Origin: Algicella sp038749815
Lineage (GTDB): Bacteria > Pseudomonadota > Alphaproteobacteria > Rhodobacterales > Rhodobacteraceae
Reading direction: 5' to 3'
Length of the DNA stretch: 64,000 bases
Assembly: GCA_038749815.1 (NCBI GenBank)
Contig: JBCDHQ010000001.1
Coordinates: 3,206-67,205, forward strand
Position numbers and translations under genes: made by a program. Every line of letters begins with the position of its first letter. Position 1 is the first letter of the stretch. Positions 29,768 through 38,279 of the stretch are shown one piece after another. The notes beneath the pieces are model-generated. The model had not been told where the DNA came from and ran no database searches. It saw only the letters and a list, made by a program, of their open reading frames with translations.

Positions 29768-29789
29768 TTGCTGACAGCACTGTCAGCAA
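29768..29789. promoter_or_regulatory. Perfect palindrome, probable TetR operator
   Basis: TTGCTGACAG and its exact reverse complement are separated by 2 bp, centred 22 bp from the adaptor start. A 22-bp perfect dyad beside a divergent TetR gene is the expected operator form. It would overlap the promoter or leader of the efflux operon. Confidence 0.75.
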
Positions 29790-29868
29790 TTTAGGAGCCG
29801 TTGGCAATCTTCAACCCGGGACGCTAGACTTTTTTTGGCGGCGCCCCGCGCGGAGCACGAGGGAGACT

Positions 29869-30501
29869 ATGACGACCGACATCGCACATGGCGACGCGCC
29901 GGCCTATCGCCGCCGGAAAGACCACCGCCCCGACGAGATCGTCGCGGCAGCGCTGGAGGAGTTCAACTTCCGCGGCTTCGCCGGCGCCAGCATGGCGCGG
30001 ATCGCCAAAGGCGCGGGCGTGTCGCGCGCCACCCTCTATCTCTACTTCGAGAACAAGGAAGCGCTGTTTCTCGCCGTGGCCGAGGCCGCGATGGCGGGGT
30101 TCACCCGCGATGCGGCGCGGAAAGTGGAGTTCGACGACCACACGACGGAGGAAACCCTCCGCGCGCTCTTCCGCCAATTCTACGCGATGATGACGAGCAC
30201 CAAGAACAGCGCGCTGATGCGCATCCTGATCTCGGAGGGGCCGAGCATGCCGGGCCTCGTGCAGGCCTACCACGAGCAGATCCTGCGGAACGGCCGCCAG
30301 CTTCTCGAGCGCATCATTGCCCGCGGTCTCGAGCGGGGCGAGCTGCGCCCGTGCCCTGCGACACGCATCCCGCAACTTCTGATCGCGCCGGCGATGTTTT
30401 TCGCGATCCATTCCATGGTCTTCGGCGAGCTCGAGACGCTCGACGAGGAGGCGTTCGCCGAGGGCCATCTCGACATCATCATGCGCGGCATCGCCGCCTG
30501 A
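29869..30501 (+). CDS. TetR family transcriptional regulator, likely repressor of the efflux operon
   Basis: 210-residue TetR/AcrR-type repressor. The N-terminal HTH lies at about residues 20-66 (IVAAALEEFNFRGFAGAS, IAKGAGVSRATLYLYFENKEALF), with an all-helical ligand domain after it. GAGGGAG lies 4 bp before ATG 29869; the frame also opens upstream but without a ribosome-binding site and across the operator. It is divergent from the RND operon, with a perfect palindrome between them, so ligand-released repression of both is expected. Confidence 0.92.
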   Translation: MTTDIAHGDAPAYRRRKDHRPDEIVAAALEEFNFRGFAGASMARIAKGAGVSRATLYLYFENKEALFLAVAEAAMAGFTRDAARKVEFDDHTTEETLRALFRQFYAMMTSTKNSALMRILISEGPSMPGLVQAYHEQILRNGRQLLERIIARGLERGELRPCPATRIPQLLIAPAMFFAIHSMVFGELETLDEEAFAEGHLDIIMRGIAA

Positions 30502-30524
30502 GCACGTCGGCGCAGACCCGCAAC

Positions 30525-30542
30525 TGCCCGCCCCAGCGGGCA
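30525..30542 (+). terminator. Compact hairpin after tetR gene
   Basis: TGCCCGC-CCCA-GCGGGCA forms a 7-bp GC stem with a 4-nt loop 24 bp after the stop. There is no T tract, so the terminator call is tentative. Confidence 0.4.
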
Positions 30543-32653
30543 CAAAGAGCCGGACCAGAAGCAGCCGGGAGCATCCGCGTCCCGCTCTGAACCGGACCAT
30601 CCGCACACTGCGCCGGCGGTGCGACGTCCCACATGTCGCTCTGGCCGACATCTGACGCGATCCGCAGGCCAGCGACAGTTTCACGGCGACGGTCGCATTG
30701 CCCCAAGTCCCAACCGAGGTCCTTTGCACCGAGGGCGGTCATGCAACACAGATCGCCGTCCGAGCACCATCGCCCCCCCCGCGGGACGTCATTCCCCGCG
30801 CCGTCCCTTGGCGCTATCCTCTCCCCGCCGTCGCTCCCATGCCAGAGCACGCCCTCACCGTTGCTCACTCAACAGAGTATCGTGGGGCCCAGAAGGCTCG
30901 GGACTGACAAAGCGACCTAAGAGGCACCAGCGTCCCTAGGCATGTCCCCTCTCGGCAGACCACTCCGTGATCGCCTGCCGGGCAGATGGACGAAACGTAG
31001 CCGCGTCGAAGGCAAGTGGCGCAACCTGCTACGCGCAAGAGATCCGTCGGATCGGATGCTCGACATCCGCCTGCGGTGGGACGATTGGCCTTCGTCCAAC
31101 CGTGGTCCAAGGACAATGGCGAGCTCCTCTCAGCGCAAGTGTGTGTGGCAGCACCGCCCTGCACCGACACGGCTCACACCACCCGGAGCGTCGCCAGCGA
31201 AAAACAACACTCGATCAGACTCGCACGTCGCCAGTCTCCGGCATGTCGTCCAGTGGTAGCGGAACACTCACCGAAACCGACCACGCCGCCACAAAGCGGC
31301 GACTCGGATCCCGCCAAAGCGTTCGATCCCCACGACCGGCCAAAGCGACCCGAAGCGAGATCGACACCAGCCGAACGATCAAGCCCGGCCACATCCATCA
31401 GAGGCAACCAGACGTCAAACCGCACCCATCAACAGACGGATGCACGCCGCGGTGCCACCCGCACATAGCCGCGCCATAGGCGCACCAAGGCAACAGTCGG
31501 CGTTGCCACGTCACCACGACCTGATCGGCAAGACGCGGTGTCGATGTGAGGTCAGGCCACACCCGCTGCGCAAGCCCGGGCTTCGAATGCTCCCAGTCGG
31601 CGGCCTTTGGTCCGGATTGGTGCGCGTGGGTGCACAGGAGCGGTGAAATGGGTGCGAACAGCCGAATGACAGCACACAGCGCGTTGCAATCCACCGGGAC
31701 ATCGGACGCCTCGCATGCACAGCTCCCACTTGCCGAACCGCCGGAAGATGCCGACTCGAACACTGCCGCGTTCCCGGATGAACATCTCGGCGACACCGAC
31801 GGTTACAGGTCGCGCCTCTGTAGCAGTCCATCCAGGATGAAGTCGACGCTGCGGGCGTCTGCAGTGTGCTGCGGCTCTCCGGTGTCATTGCAGAAGGCGA
31901 CTGTCAGGAACGTCTGATGGCCCGGCAGACCACCGTTAGGGTCTGGCGCGATTGGCGGAGCCTGGATCGTGAGACGGCTGAGCAGAGCGACGCTTGCTCG
32001 ACCTTAAGGACCGCCTGGACCTGACCAGTGAGGATTGTTTGCTGCGCGCCCTTTAGGACGTGGCCCAGCTCGGTGCCTCAGGTCTTCCTGGTGGGACCGC
32101 CTTCACGGCGGGTGCGGCGAAGCGCGGGGTCAACCCGACCCCTGAGGCCGGCGGCGGCTCCGAACGCCCCGGGCGCAGGGTGCACCTGGTTGAGCGATAA
32201 GTCCGACACGCACCGCCAGGAGACCTTGAGCACCGGTCCGGGAAAAGCCACCTGCCGCTCCAGGATCCCCTGGGAATGTGGTCCCAGGGTGAAGGAAACC
32301 TCTTTCCGTTTGGGCGCGCGGGTCGGTCGGTGCAGACTGACTGTCCCGTGCCGCTGGACCATTCGGTTGCTTAGAGTGTCCAAGAGCAAGACAAACTGCG
32401 CCCTAGGTTGAGCACACCTGCTCCGGCCTGCAGCCGGGCTCCACCGAAACCCATGGCATCAGCCCGCGCGAGAAAAGGTGGCTCGCGGGCCTTTGCGCGG
32501 ACCTGAGGACTGGCTGGTGGTCACTCAATCAAACCGCGTCCAACTCACTGAAACGCCTCGAACAACGAATGCTCCGGATCCTCGTTCGACGGAGGCAGGC
32601 CGGGAGCCGCGAGGACCCCCAGCCAACCATGGGTCTAGGCGCTGACGTCGATG
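30543..32653. other. 2.1-kb spacer
   Basis: No gene family recognised on either strand. It contains a run of eight C near 30773 and an 8-bp hairpin CCCTGGGA/TCCCAGGG (32268-32289). A D-arm-like string near 31247 does not fold into a tRNA. Possibly eroded coding DNA. Confidence 0.55.
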
Positions 32654-33358
32654 TCAGTCGGCGAGCCAGTTGAACCAAGGCTCGTGTTGGCCGGCGACAA
32701 GGCCGTTGTGGAGGTTGTCGCCGCAATGGGAGGCGAGGCGGAGCGTGAAGGGCGCGCCGGCGGACTTGCCCGGGATCGGGACCGGAACGGCGCGGGGCGT
32801 CTCGCGGGTGAAGGCCGGATCGGCGGGGTCGAAGCCCTCGTAGCGCTGGAAGGGATAGGCGCCGCCGATCAGCGGGAAATCGAGCGCCACGGTGACGCTG
32901 CCATTCCCGTCAGCATCTGTCGTGAAGCCGTTGGACGCGGTGGAATTCGGGTTCTTCATGATGTGGATCGCCTCCTCAAGGAGGGTGGTCGGCACCAGCG
33001 CAGTCGCGCCGGTCTTAATGATCGGGCTGCCACCGAAGCTCTCCCCCGCAGCGTCCTTGCCGGCCAGCATCAGCCAGATGGTAAAGAGCGTGTCGGGCCG
33101 GCCGTTCTCCATGCTGACGGTCACGACCGAAGACGTCGCGTCCTGGCTGACCGTCAGATGGGCGGTCGCCTCGGCCCAGCCGGTGGCGGAGCGGTTGCCG
33201 TCCACATGACAGCGGCCGATGGCGTCGGTGGCGTGGCGGGTGAAGGCGCCGTCATAGAGGGTCTGCATCCCCGTGGGAGACGAGGCGGAGGCCTCGCCGG
33301 CCATCACCAGGGTCAAGGCAGAGAAGACAGCGCGGGCGGAGTTCGAAAAGAGCGACAT
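32654..33358 (-). CDS. Secreted protein of unknown function
   Basis: 234 residues with an N-terminal signal (SARAVFSALTLVMAGEASA/S), then a soluble, strand-rich domain with few charges. Two cysteines, in IGRCHVDG and LASHCGDN, could form a disulfide. Recognisable landmarks are SPIIKTGATALVPTTLLEEA and the tail HCGDNLHNGLVAGQHEPWFN. I do not recognise a named domain. AGGAGA lies in front of ATG 33358. It is divergent from the DsrE gene across a 323-bp region holding an array of GTGARNT sites, so co-regulation with that operon is likely. Confidence 0.75.
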   Translation of the reverse strand: MSLFSNSARAVFSALTLVMAGEASASSPTGMQTLYDGAFTRHATDAIGRCHVDGNRSATGWAEATAHLTVSQDATSSVVTVSMENGRPDTLFTIWLMLAGKDAAGESFGGSPIIKTGATALVPTTLLEEAIHIMKNPNSTASNGFTTDADGNGSVTVALDFPLIGGAYPFQRYEGFDPADPAFTRETPRAVPVPIPGKSAGAPFTLRLASHCGDNLHNGLVAGQHEPWFNWLAD

Positions 33359-33451
33359 GGGGGTCTCCTGTTTCTGTCGGTTTCGATGCCTGCACTCTCA
33401 CCCCCCCGCATCAGCTCGCCGTATCACGGACCGACCCTCGCGCGTTCATTC

Positions 33452-33587
33452 GCCGTGAGATCCGTGAATTCCGCCGTGAGATGCGTGAAGCGATTGTGAC
33501 TTCGCTCGGGCGGCGGGGGCGTGAACTCAGGCCCCCGGAGTTCACGGCGGCAGGCGGGGAGCTCACGCCGAGTTTTCTCAAGTTCAC
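33452..33587. promoter_or_regulatory. Array of GTGARNT half-sites with 21-bp period
   Basis: A 17-bp word (GCCGTGAGATCCGTGAA) at 33452 recurs with one mismatch at 33473, exactly 21 bp on. Half-sites on the + strand start at 33455, 33464, 33476, 33485 and 33521. The same motif in reverse (AGYTCAC) starts at 33539, 33560 and 33581, again exactly 21 bp apart. Tandem sites on one helix face are typical of OmpR/SARP-type winged-helix regulators; two such proteins are encoded 0.8-4.5 kb away. The array sits between the secreted-protein gene and the DsrE gene. Confidence 0.75.
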
Positions 33588-33681
33588 TCATAGTTTCCAA
33601 CGGGTTCCGGGTGGAGGAGACAGCGCGCTCACGGGGGCCGGGCAAAGTGCTGGCATCGAACGAACCAAAGGAGAAACGTCG

Positions 33682-34032
33682 ATGTCTTATCTGGTCAACA
33701 GCAGCTACGGCCCCTCTGATCTGGAGCGTGCCACAGTTCCCTTCATCCTCGCCTGCGCAGCGGCCAATCGGGGCGCTGCCCGGGTCTTTCTGACAGGGGA
33801 TGCGCTGAACCTCGTGGTGCGTGGCCGCGCCGAGGGGCTGGTGGCCGAGGGGTACACCCCGGTGGCCGATCTGATCGCCGAGTTTGTGGAGAAGGGCGGG
33901 ATCATCTGGGTCTGCAAAGTCTGTGCGGCGGTGATGGCCATCGCCCAGGACGACCTCATCGCCGGGGCCGAGATCGGCGGCGCCCCGAGCAGCATGGATT
34001 TCCTCGAAGCGGGCGGGAAGGTCCTGCTCTGA
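33682..34032 (+). CDS. DsrE-family sulfur-relay-like protein
   Basis: 116-residue cytoplasmic protein of the DsrE/YchN fold, a family involved in sulfur transfer and thiol chemistry. The N-terminus MSYLVNSSYGPSDLERATVP and the middle AARVFLTGDALNLV fit the family. IIWVCKVCAAV places two cysteines (78 and 81) at the usual reactive position. AAAGGAG lies 9 bp before ATG 33682; longer in-frame starts would run into the half-site array. It is followed 52 bp later by a DUF1127 gene, probably in the same transcript. A persulfide carrier or thiol-stress role is plausible given the cysteine synthase-glutaredoxin gene nearby. Confidence 0.82.
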   Translation: MSYLVNSSYGPSDLERATVPFILACAAANRGAARVFLTGDALNLVVRGRAEGLVAEGYTPVADLIAEFVEKGGIIWVCKVCAAVMAIAQDDLIAGAEIGGAPSSMDFLEAGGKVLL

Positions 34033-34084
34033 GCGCGACACTGCGGCGGCCGATGCCGCCCCGACATCTGAAAGGACCACATTG

Positions 34085-34342
34085 ATGATTGGCTCTCAAC
34101 TGAACGGCGCCCCGCGTCGCCCCGGCCTCCTGGCCACCCTCTGGGCCTGGTCGGAGATGCGGCGCCAGCGCCGGCACTTGGCCAGGCTGTCCGCGCATGA
34201 GCTCAAGGATATCGGGATCTCGCGCCTCGAAGCCCATGCCGAAGCCCGCCGCCCGTTCTGGGACACGCGCCCGAGCCAGGGCCTCTACCGCGTCGACCGG
34301 CAGGACCTTCCCTTCGGTCTGCGCTGGATGAGTGCCCAATGA
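34085..34342 (+). CDS. DUF1127 small protein
   Basis: 85 residues. The core LATLWAWSEMRRQRRHLARL followed by SAHELKDIGISRLEAHAEA is a DUF1127 domain, a short Arg-rich helical module common in alphaproteobacteria and linked to RNA binding and phosphate or stress responses. ATG 34085 follows AAAGGA; a TTG one codon earlier is less likely. Second gene after the DsrE gene. Confidence 0.85.
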   Translation: MIGSQLNGAPRRPGLLATLWAWSEMRRQRRHLARLSAHELKDIGISRLEAHAEARRPFWDTRPSQGLYRVDRQDLPFGLRWMSAQ

Positions 34343-34349
34343 GGCAAGA

Positions 34350-34378
34350 GCGGCCCCGCGCCATGCCCGCGGGGCTGC
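34350..34378. terminator. Bidirectional hairpin between convergent genes
   Basis: An 11-bp GC-rich stem (core GCCCCGCG/CGCGGGGC) with a 7-nt loop fills the 38-bp gap between the DUF1127 gene and the end of the BTAD-type regulator gene. It lacks T tracts. The position supports a shared terminator. Confidence 0.55.
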
Positions 34379-34380
34379 AC

Positions 34381-36342
34381 TCAGGACAGACCGGCGAGCT
34401 TCAGGCCGGAGACATACGTGTCCACCTGAGCCGGGTTGCGCAGGTAAAAGAGGCGGCTCTCGACGAAATCGCAGGTGATCCCGGGGCGCATGGACTTCAG
34501 CCGGCTCAGGGCTGAGCTGGCTTCGTTGCAGAGCCCTGCATGGGCGAGGGCCGAGGCGCGGATCGCCGTCGGCCAGTAATGGGCATTGGGGGTCGCCTCG
34601 GCCTGCGCGGCCCAGGCATCCGCCTGCTCATAATCTCCGCGAAAAAGCAGAGCCGTGGCGCCGTAGCTCAGGAACGCCCAGCGGTAGGGGTCGGTCGGCG
34701 ACACCCGCACCGCCTCCTCAAAGCAGGTCATGGCTTCGTCAAGCGCGCCCGCATAGGCCATGCTGTCGCCGAGCCCGCAATGGGCCTGAGCCATGTTCGG
34801 GTTGAGATCGATCGCGCTCCGAAGATGGGAGATCGACTGCTCATACTCCCCCCGCGCCAACAGGACCCGGCCCAGCGCGAAGCGCACCACCGCATCATCG
34901 GGGTCGAGGCGGGCGGCGGTCTGCGCCAGCTCCTGAGCCTCGGCAAGCAGCGCGTCCACCGCCTCGGCTTCAAAGTAAATCGTCGAGATCACAATGGCAT
35001 AGGAGAGCCGAGCGTAGGCGAGACTGAAATTGGGGTCAAGCTCGATGGCCCGCCGGAAGTGCCGCTGCGCCTCGCAATTGGTGGAGGCGTCGAACTCGTA
35101 CTGGATCGCGAGGCCCCGGTGGTAGCAGTCCCAGGCGTTCATTTCGGAGAAGGCAATCGAGCGGCAGTGGCGCCCGACCAACCGCTCCAGCGTCGATTCG
35201 AGCGCGCCGACCACGGCGTCCGAAAGGCTGTCCTGGAGGTCGAACATGTCGTCCGTCTGCCGCTCGAACCGCTCGACCCAAAGGTAGCGGCCGTCGCGCG
35301 GGTCGGCCAATTGGATGGTCAGACGGAACCGGTTGCCCTGGGAGCGGAGCGAGCCATGGATCAGGTAGTCGATCCCTTTCTCGCCGTAGATGGCACTCAT
35401 CTCCGCGCCGGTGAGGCGGGCGCCATGGGTGCTGCCGCCGGCCTTGAGGTCGAGCCAGGAGAACCGGGCGAGCTTGGTGGACATGTCCTCCACCAGCCCG
35501 TCGACCAGAAACCCGTTATCCGCCTCCGAGGCCATCCAGGCGAAGGGCACGATGGCCAGGGACGTCCGCCCCTGCTCCTCAGCGGAGGCGGCGGGCACGG
35601 ATACCGCGGCGACCGGCCCCTTCTCACCCTTGATCTGGGCGACGAGGGTCTGGAGCTCGGCACCGACCTCGATTCCAAGCTCCTCCTGCAGCGTGGCCTC
35701 GTAGGCCTTGAACGCCTGGATCGCTGCCGCCCGGTCGCCCTTCTGCGCCAGAAGGCGCAGGTGGATCATCTGGGCCGCATCGCTCCAGGGGTTCATCTCC
35801 GTCACCCGCCGGGCACTGGCCAGCGCCGCGTCGATATCCCCTTGCCGCAGCGCAACATCGGCGGCGCGCTCAAGCACCTGGGTCGACAGTTCGGTGATCC
35901 GCTGCCGTTCCGAGGCGATCCAGTCCTCGAACTCCGCCTGCTGGCCATAGAGCCCGTCGAGGAGCGGGCCGCGCAGATAGGACACCGCCTCCAGCATGTC
36001 CGCATCCGTCCCGGACGCGGCGAGGCGGGAGAACTGATCGACATCGATCCGCACGGCATCAGGATTGAACCCGATCCGGTCCTGCTCGGTGATCACCACC
36101 TCAGGCCCATCGCTCGGCAGGATCCGGCGCAGCTTCGCCGCCGCCTGACGCAGACTTTGGCGCGCCTGATCGGTGAAACGGTCGCCCCAGAACAGGTTCA
36201 CGACGCGGTCCCGCGTGGGCGGCATCTCCGTGTTCATCGCCAGGAACGCGATCAGCCCTTGCGTCTTTGCCCCCGCGATGGTCAGCGGCCTGCCGGCCCT
36301 GTCCAGCACCTCAAACTTCCCGAAGAGCCGAATGTCGATCAT
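34381..36342 (-). CDS. Winged-helix/BTAD (SARP-like) transcriptional regulator with TPR domain
   Basis: 653 residues. Residues 1-95 are an OmpR/SARP-type winged helix (IDIRLFGKFEVLDRAGRPL, SLRQAAAKLRRIL). Residues about 97-240 are a bacterial transcriptional activator domain (FEDWIASERQRITELSTQVL). Residues about 255-390 resemble the TolB-N/FlgO-like module (LAIVPFAWMASEADNGFLVD, YLIHGSLRSQGNRFRLTIQL). TPR repeats fill 415-640 (AQRHFRRAIELDPNFSLAYA). No membrane segment. The start at 36342 (MIDIRLFG) follows GGGAGG and is preferred over one 12 codons upstream. It is divergent from a second regulator of similar build, and target-like repeats lie in front of the DsrE and CysK-Grx operons. Confidence 0.87.
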   Translation of the reverse strand: MIDIRLFGKFEVLDRAGRPLTIAGAKTQGLIAFLAMNTEMPPTRDRVVNLFWGDRFTDQARQSLRQAAAKLRRILPSDGPEVVITEQDRIGFNPDAVRIDVDQFSRLAASGTDADMLEAVSYLRGPLLDGLYGQQAEFEDWIASERQRITELSTQVLERAADVALRQGDIDAALASARRVTEMNPWSDAAQMIHLRLLAQKGDRAAAIQAFKAYEATLQEELGIEVGAELQTLVAQIKGEKGPVAAVSVPAASAEEQGRTSLAIVPFAWMASEADNGFLVDGLVEDMSTKLARFSWLDLKAGGSTHGARLTGAEMSAIYGEKGIDYLIHGSLRSQGNRFRLTIQLADPRDGRYLWVERFERQTDDMFDLQDSLSDAVVGALESTLERLVGRHCRSIAFSEMNAWDCYHRGLAIQYEFDASTNCEAQRHFRRAIELDPNFSLAYARLSYAIVISTIYFEAEAVDALLAEAQELAQTAARLDPDDAVVRFALGRVLLARGEYEQSISHLRSAIDLNPNMAQAHCGLGDSMAYAGALDEAMTCFEEAVRVSPTDPYRWAFLSYGATALLFRGDYEQADAWAAQAEATPNAHYWPTAIRASALAHAGLCNEASSALSRLKSMRPGITCDFVESRLFYLRNPAQVDTYVSGLKLAGLS

Positions 36343-36477
36343 TAAAATGCCTCCCAGATGTCGAGGCCCGTTTAGCATACCGTCGCATTCGGAACTTGGA
36401 GACTGTCTGAAGGAAATCTGGAGGGATCGGGCACGTCACGGGATTGCGAGCGCGAACTGCCCCGGTAACATGATCGT

Positions 36478-37986
36478 GTGGACTACACGTTTGGGACATA
36501 CACCTTCAGCTTGCGGCGCTTGCAGCTTCTAAAGGGCGAGGAGGCCGTCCCTTTGGAGCCGCAGGTCTTCGCGATCCTGCGTCTCCTGATCGAGAACCAC
36601 GAGCGGGTGGTGACGAAGGACGAGATCTTCGACATCGTCTGGAAAGACCGCGCGGTCTCGGACGCCGCGCTCAGCAGCGGGATCAAGGTGGCCCGCGCGG
36701 CGGTGGGCGATGACGGCGCCCGGCAGGAGGTGATCCGAACGGTCCACGGCCGGGGCTTTCACTTCGTCGCCGACATCACCATCGCCAGCGCAGAGATACC
36801 TTCGGTTCAGCCCCGCGCCCACACCCGCCCCAGCCTGGCGGTGCTGCCCTTTCAGATGCTGGCGCCCGACGCCGCGCAGCGGGCCTTTGGAGAGGGGCTC
36901 GAGCACGACATCACCACCGCGCTCGGCCGGATCCGGGCGCTTTACCTCGCGGCAAACCACGGGGAGGCCGATCCCCGCCGTGTCGCCGTGGATCTCGGCG
37001 TGCGCTACCTGCTGTCGGTCCGGCTTCGCTTTGCGGGCGATGCGTTTCGCCTCAGCGCCGCCCTCCTCGATGCCGAACATATGGAGGAGGTGTGGGCCGA
37101 CACCTTCTCCGGCACGATCGACGACACCTTCCTCGCCCAGGACCGCGTCACCGCGGCCGTCATGGGCGCCCTCGTCCCCACCATCATCGAGGTCGAGATC
37201 GGCCGCGCCGCCCGTCAAAGTGCGGCGCCCCAGACAGCCTATGACGCCTTTCTCCGGGCCATTCCGCTCTGCCTCACCTCGCACCGGGCGCAGAATGCCG
37301 AGGCCGTCGCCCATCTCAAGGCCGCCCTCGACCGGGACACGGACTATGCGCATGCGCACGCCCTCCTCTCCTGGTGCTACGGCCAGCAGCTGACCTATCA
37401 GTGGACCGAGGATCCCGCCGCGGCCCGGGACATGTCGCGCGACCATGCCGCCATCGCGCTCCGCCTGGCCACCTCCGACAGCCTGGTCCTGACATTTGTC
37501 GCCAATGCCGAGACCGCGGCCCGCAACCATGACGCGGCCGAATATCACGTCCGCAAGGCGCTGGAGTTCGAGCCGAGCTCCGCTTGGGCCTGGAGCCGCC
37601 TCGGCTACGTCCACCTCTTCCGGGGCGAATCGGAGCCGGCCTTGGAGGCCTTTGAGCGGGCGCTCTTCCTCAGCCCGCACGATCCGATGCGCCACAGCGT
37701 GTTCTTTGGGCTCGGTGCGACCCATTTCTGCCGCACGGACTATGCCACGGCCCTGCGCTGGCTCGATCAATCCATGATCGAAAACCCCGACAGGGTCTGG
37801 ATCCACCGCCTGGTTGCAGCCTGCGCGGCGGAGATCGGCGATGCCGACCGCGCGCGGGCCTCCGTCGCCATCCTGCGCCAATCTCAGCCCGATGCGACGG
37901 CCGAGTCGCTCGCCACAGCCATCCCGATCACCGATGACGCGTTTCGCGCCCGGCTTCTGTCGTCCTACAAAAAAGCCGGCCTTTAG
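36478..37986 (+). CDS. Winged-helix (CadC/ToxR-type) transcriptional regulator with TPR domain
   Basis: 502 residues. An OmpR-type winged helix covers residues 1-100 (TYTFSLRRLQLLKGEEAV, IRTVHGRGFHFVADI). A TolB-N/FlgO-like module covers about 118-240 (LAVLPFQMLAPDAAQRAFGE, YLLSVRLRFAGDAFRLSAAL). TPR repeats follow from 245 (HVRKALEFEPSSAWAWSRLG). Unlike CadC or ToxR it has no membrane helix, so it should be soluble. Start is GTG 36478; a nearby ATG at 36470 is out of frame. The layout after the winged helix matches the divergent neighbour without the BTAD part, suggesting related or cooperating regulators. The same half-site motif appears 16 bp after its stop, in front of the next genes. Confidence 0.87.
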   Translation: MDYTFGTYTFSLRRLQLLKGEEAVPLEPQVFAILRLLIENHERVVTKDEIFDIVWKDRAVSDAALSSGIKVARAAVGDDGARQEVIRTVHGRGFHFVADITIASAEIPSVQPRAHTRPSLAVLPFQMLAPDAAQRAFGEGLEHDITTALGRIRALYLAANHGEADPRRVAVDLGVRYLLSVRLRFAGDAFRLSAALLDAEHMEEVWADTFSGTIDDTFLAQDRVTAAVMGALVPTIIEVEIGRAARQSAAPQTAYDAFLRAIPLCLTSHRAQNAEAVAHLKAALDRDTDYAHAHALLSWCYGQQLTYQWTEDPAAARDMSRDHAAIALRLATSDSLVLTFVANAETAARNHDAAEYHVRKALEFEPSSAWAWSRLGYVHLFRGESEPALEAFERALFLSPHDPMRHSVFFGLGATHFCRTDYATALRWLDQSMIENPDRVWIHRLVAACAAEIGDADRARASVAILRQSQPDATAESLATAIPITDDAFRARLLSSYKKAGL

Positions 37987-38001
37987 CGCCGAATTCCCGC
38001 G

Positions 38002-38031
38002 AACTCACAGCGGAGTTCACAGCCAACTCAC
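38002..38031. promoter_or_regulatory. Second cluster of GTGARNT-type half-sites
   Basis: Reverse-orientation sites AACTCAC (38002), AGTTCAC (38014) and AACTCAC (38025) are spaced 12 and 11 bp. The last reads on as CACGGCGGC, exactly as the AGTTCACGGCGGC site at 33539 in the other array. They lie 65-95 bp before the small-protein ATG. Confidence 0.65.
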
Positions 38032-38095
38032 GGCGGCTTTCGACGCGTGCGTCACACAGCACCCAGTTCGAAACACACAACTGGAAGCACCCGAC

Positions 38096-38257
38096 ATGAC
38101 CATCTTCACCCAAACCCACCGGTCTCCCGCCGAAACCTTCGGCCCCTACTCGCCTTGGCCCCGCCGGAGCAAGAAACGCGCCGTTCTCTGGGTCGGCAGC
38201 GGCGTCGCCGCCTTTGGCGTCTTCGTCCACTGCGTTCTGCCGATGCTCGTCGCCTGA
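38096..38257 (+). CDS. Small membrane protein, 53 residues
   Basis: MTIFTQTHRSPAETFGPYSP is followed by a basic patch WPRRSKKRA and a single hydrophobic helix to the C-terminus (residues 29-53). That suggests an N-in single-pass membrane peptide. GGAAG lies 9 bp before ATG 38096. It begins 65 bp after the half-site cluster and ends 22 bp before the cysteine synthase-glutaredoxin gene, so it is likely the first gene of that operon. No family recognised. Confidence 0.6.
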   Translation: MTIFTQTHRSPAETFGPYSPWPRRSKKRAVLWVGSGVAAFGVFVHCVLPMLVA

Positions 38258-38279
38258 GCTTGCCGAGGAGGATGTCCCG

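Noticed and set aside
31245..31320. D-arm-like string (GTCCAGTGGTAGCGGA) suggesting a tRNA
   Set aside because: No anticodon stem, T arm or acceptor stem can be formed around it.
32268..32289. 8-bp hairpin CCCTGGGA/TCCCAGGG as terminator
   Set aside because: No gene ends nearby and no T tract follows.
34540..36345. Open frame of about 600 codons antisense to the BTAD-type regulator
   Set aside because: Low-complexity shadow of a clearly recognisable gene.
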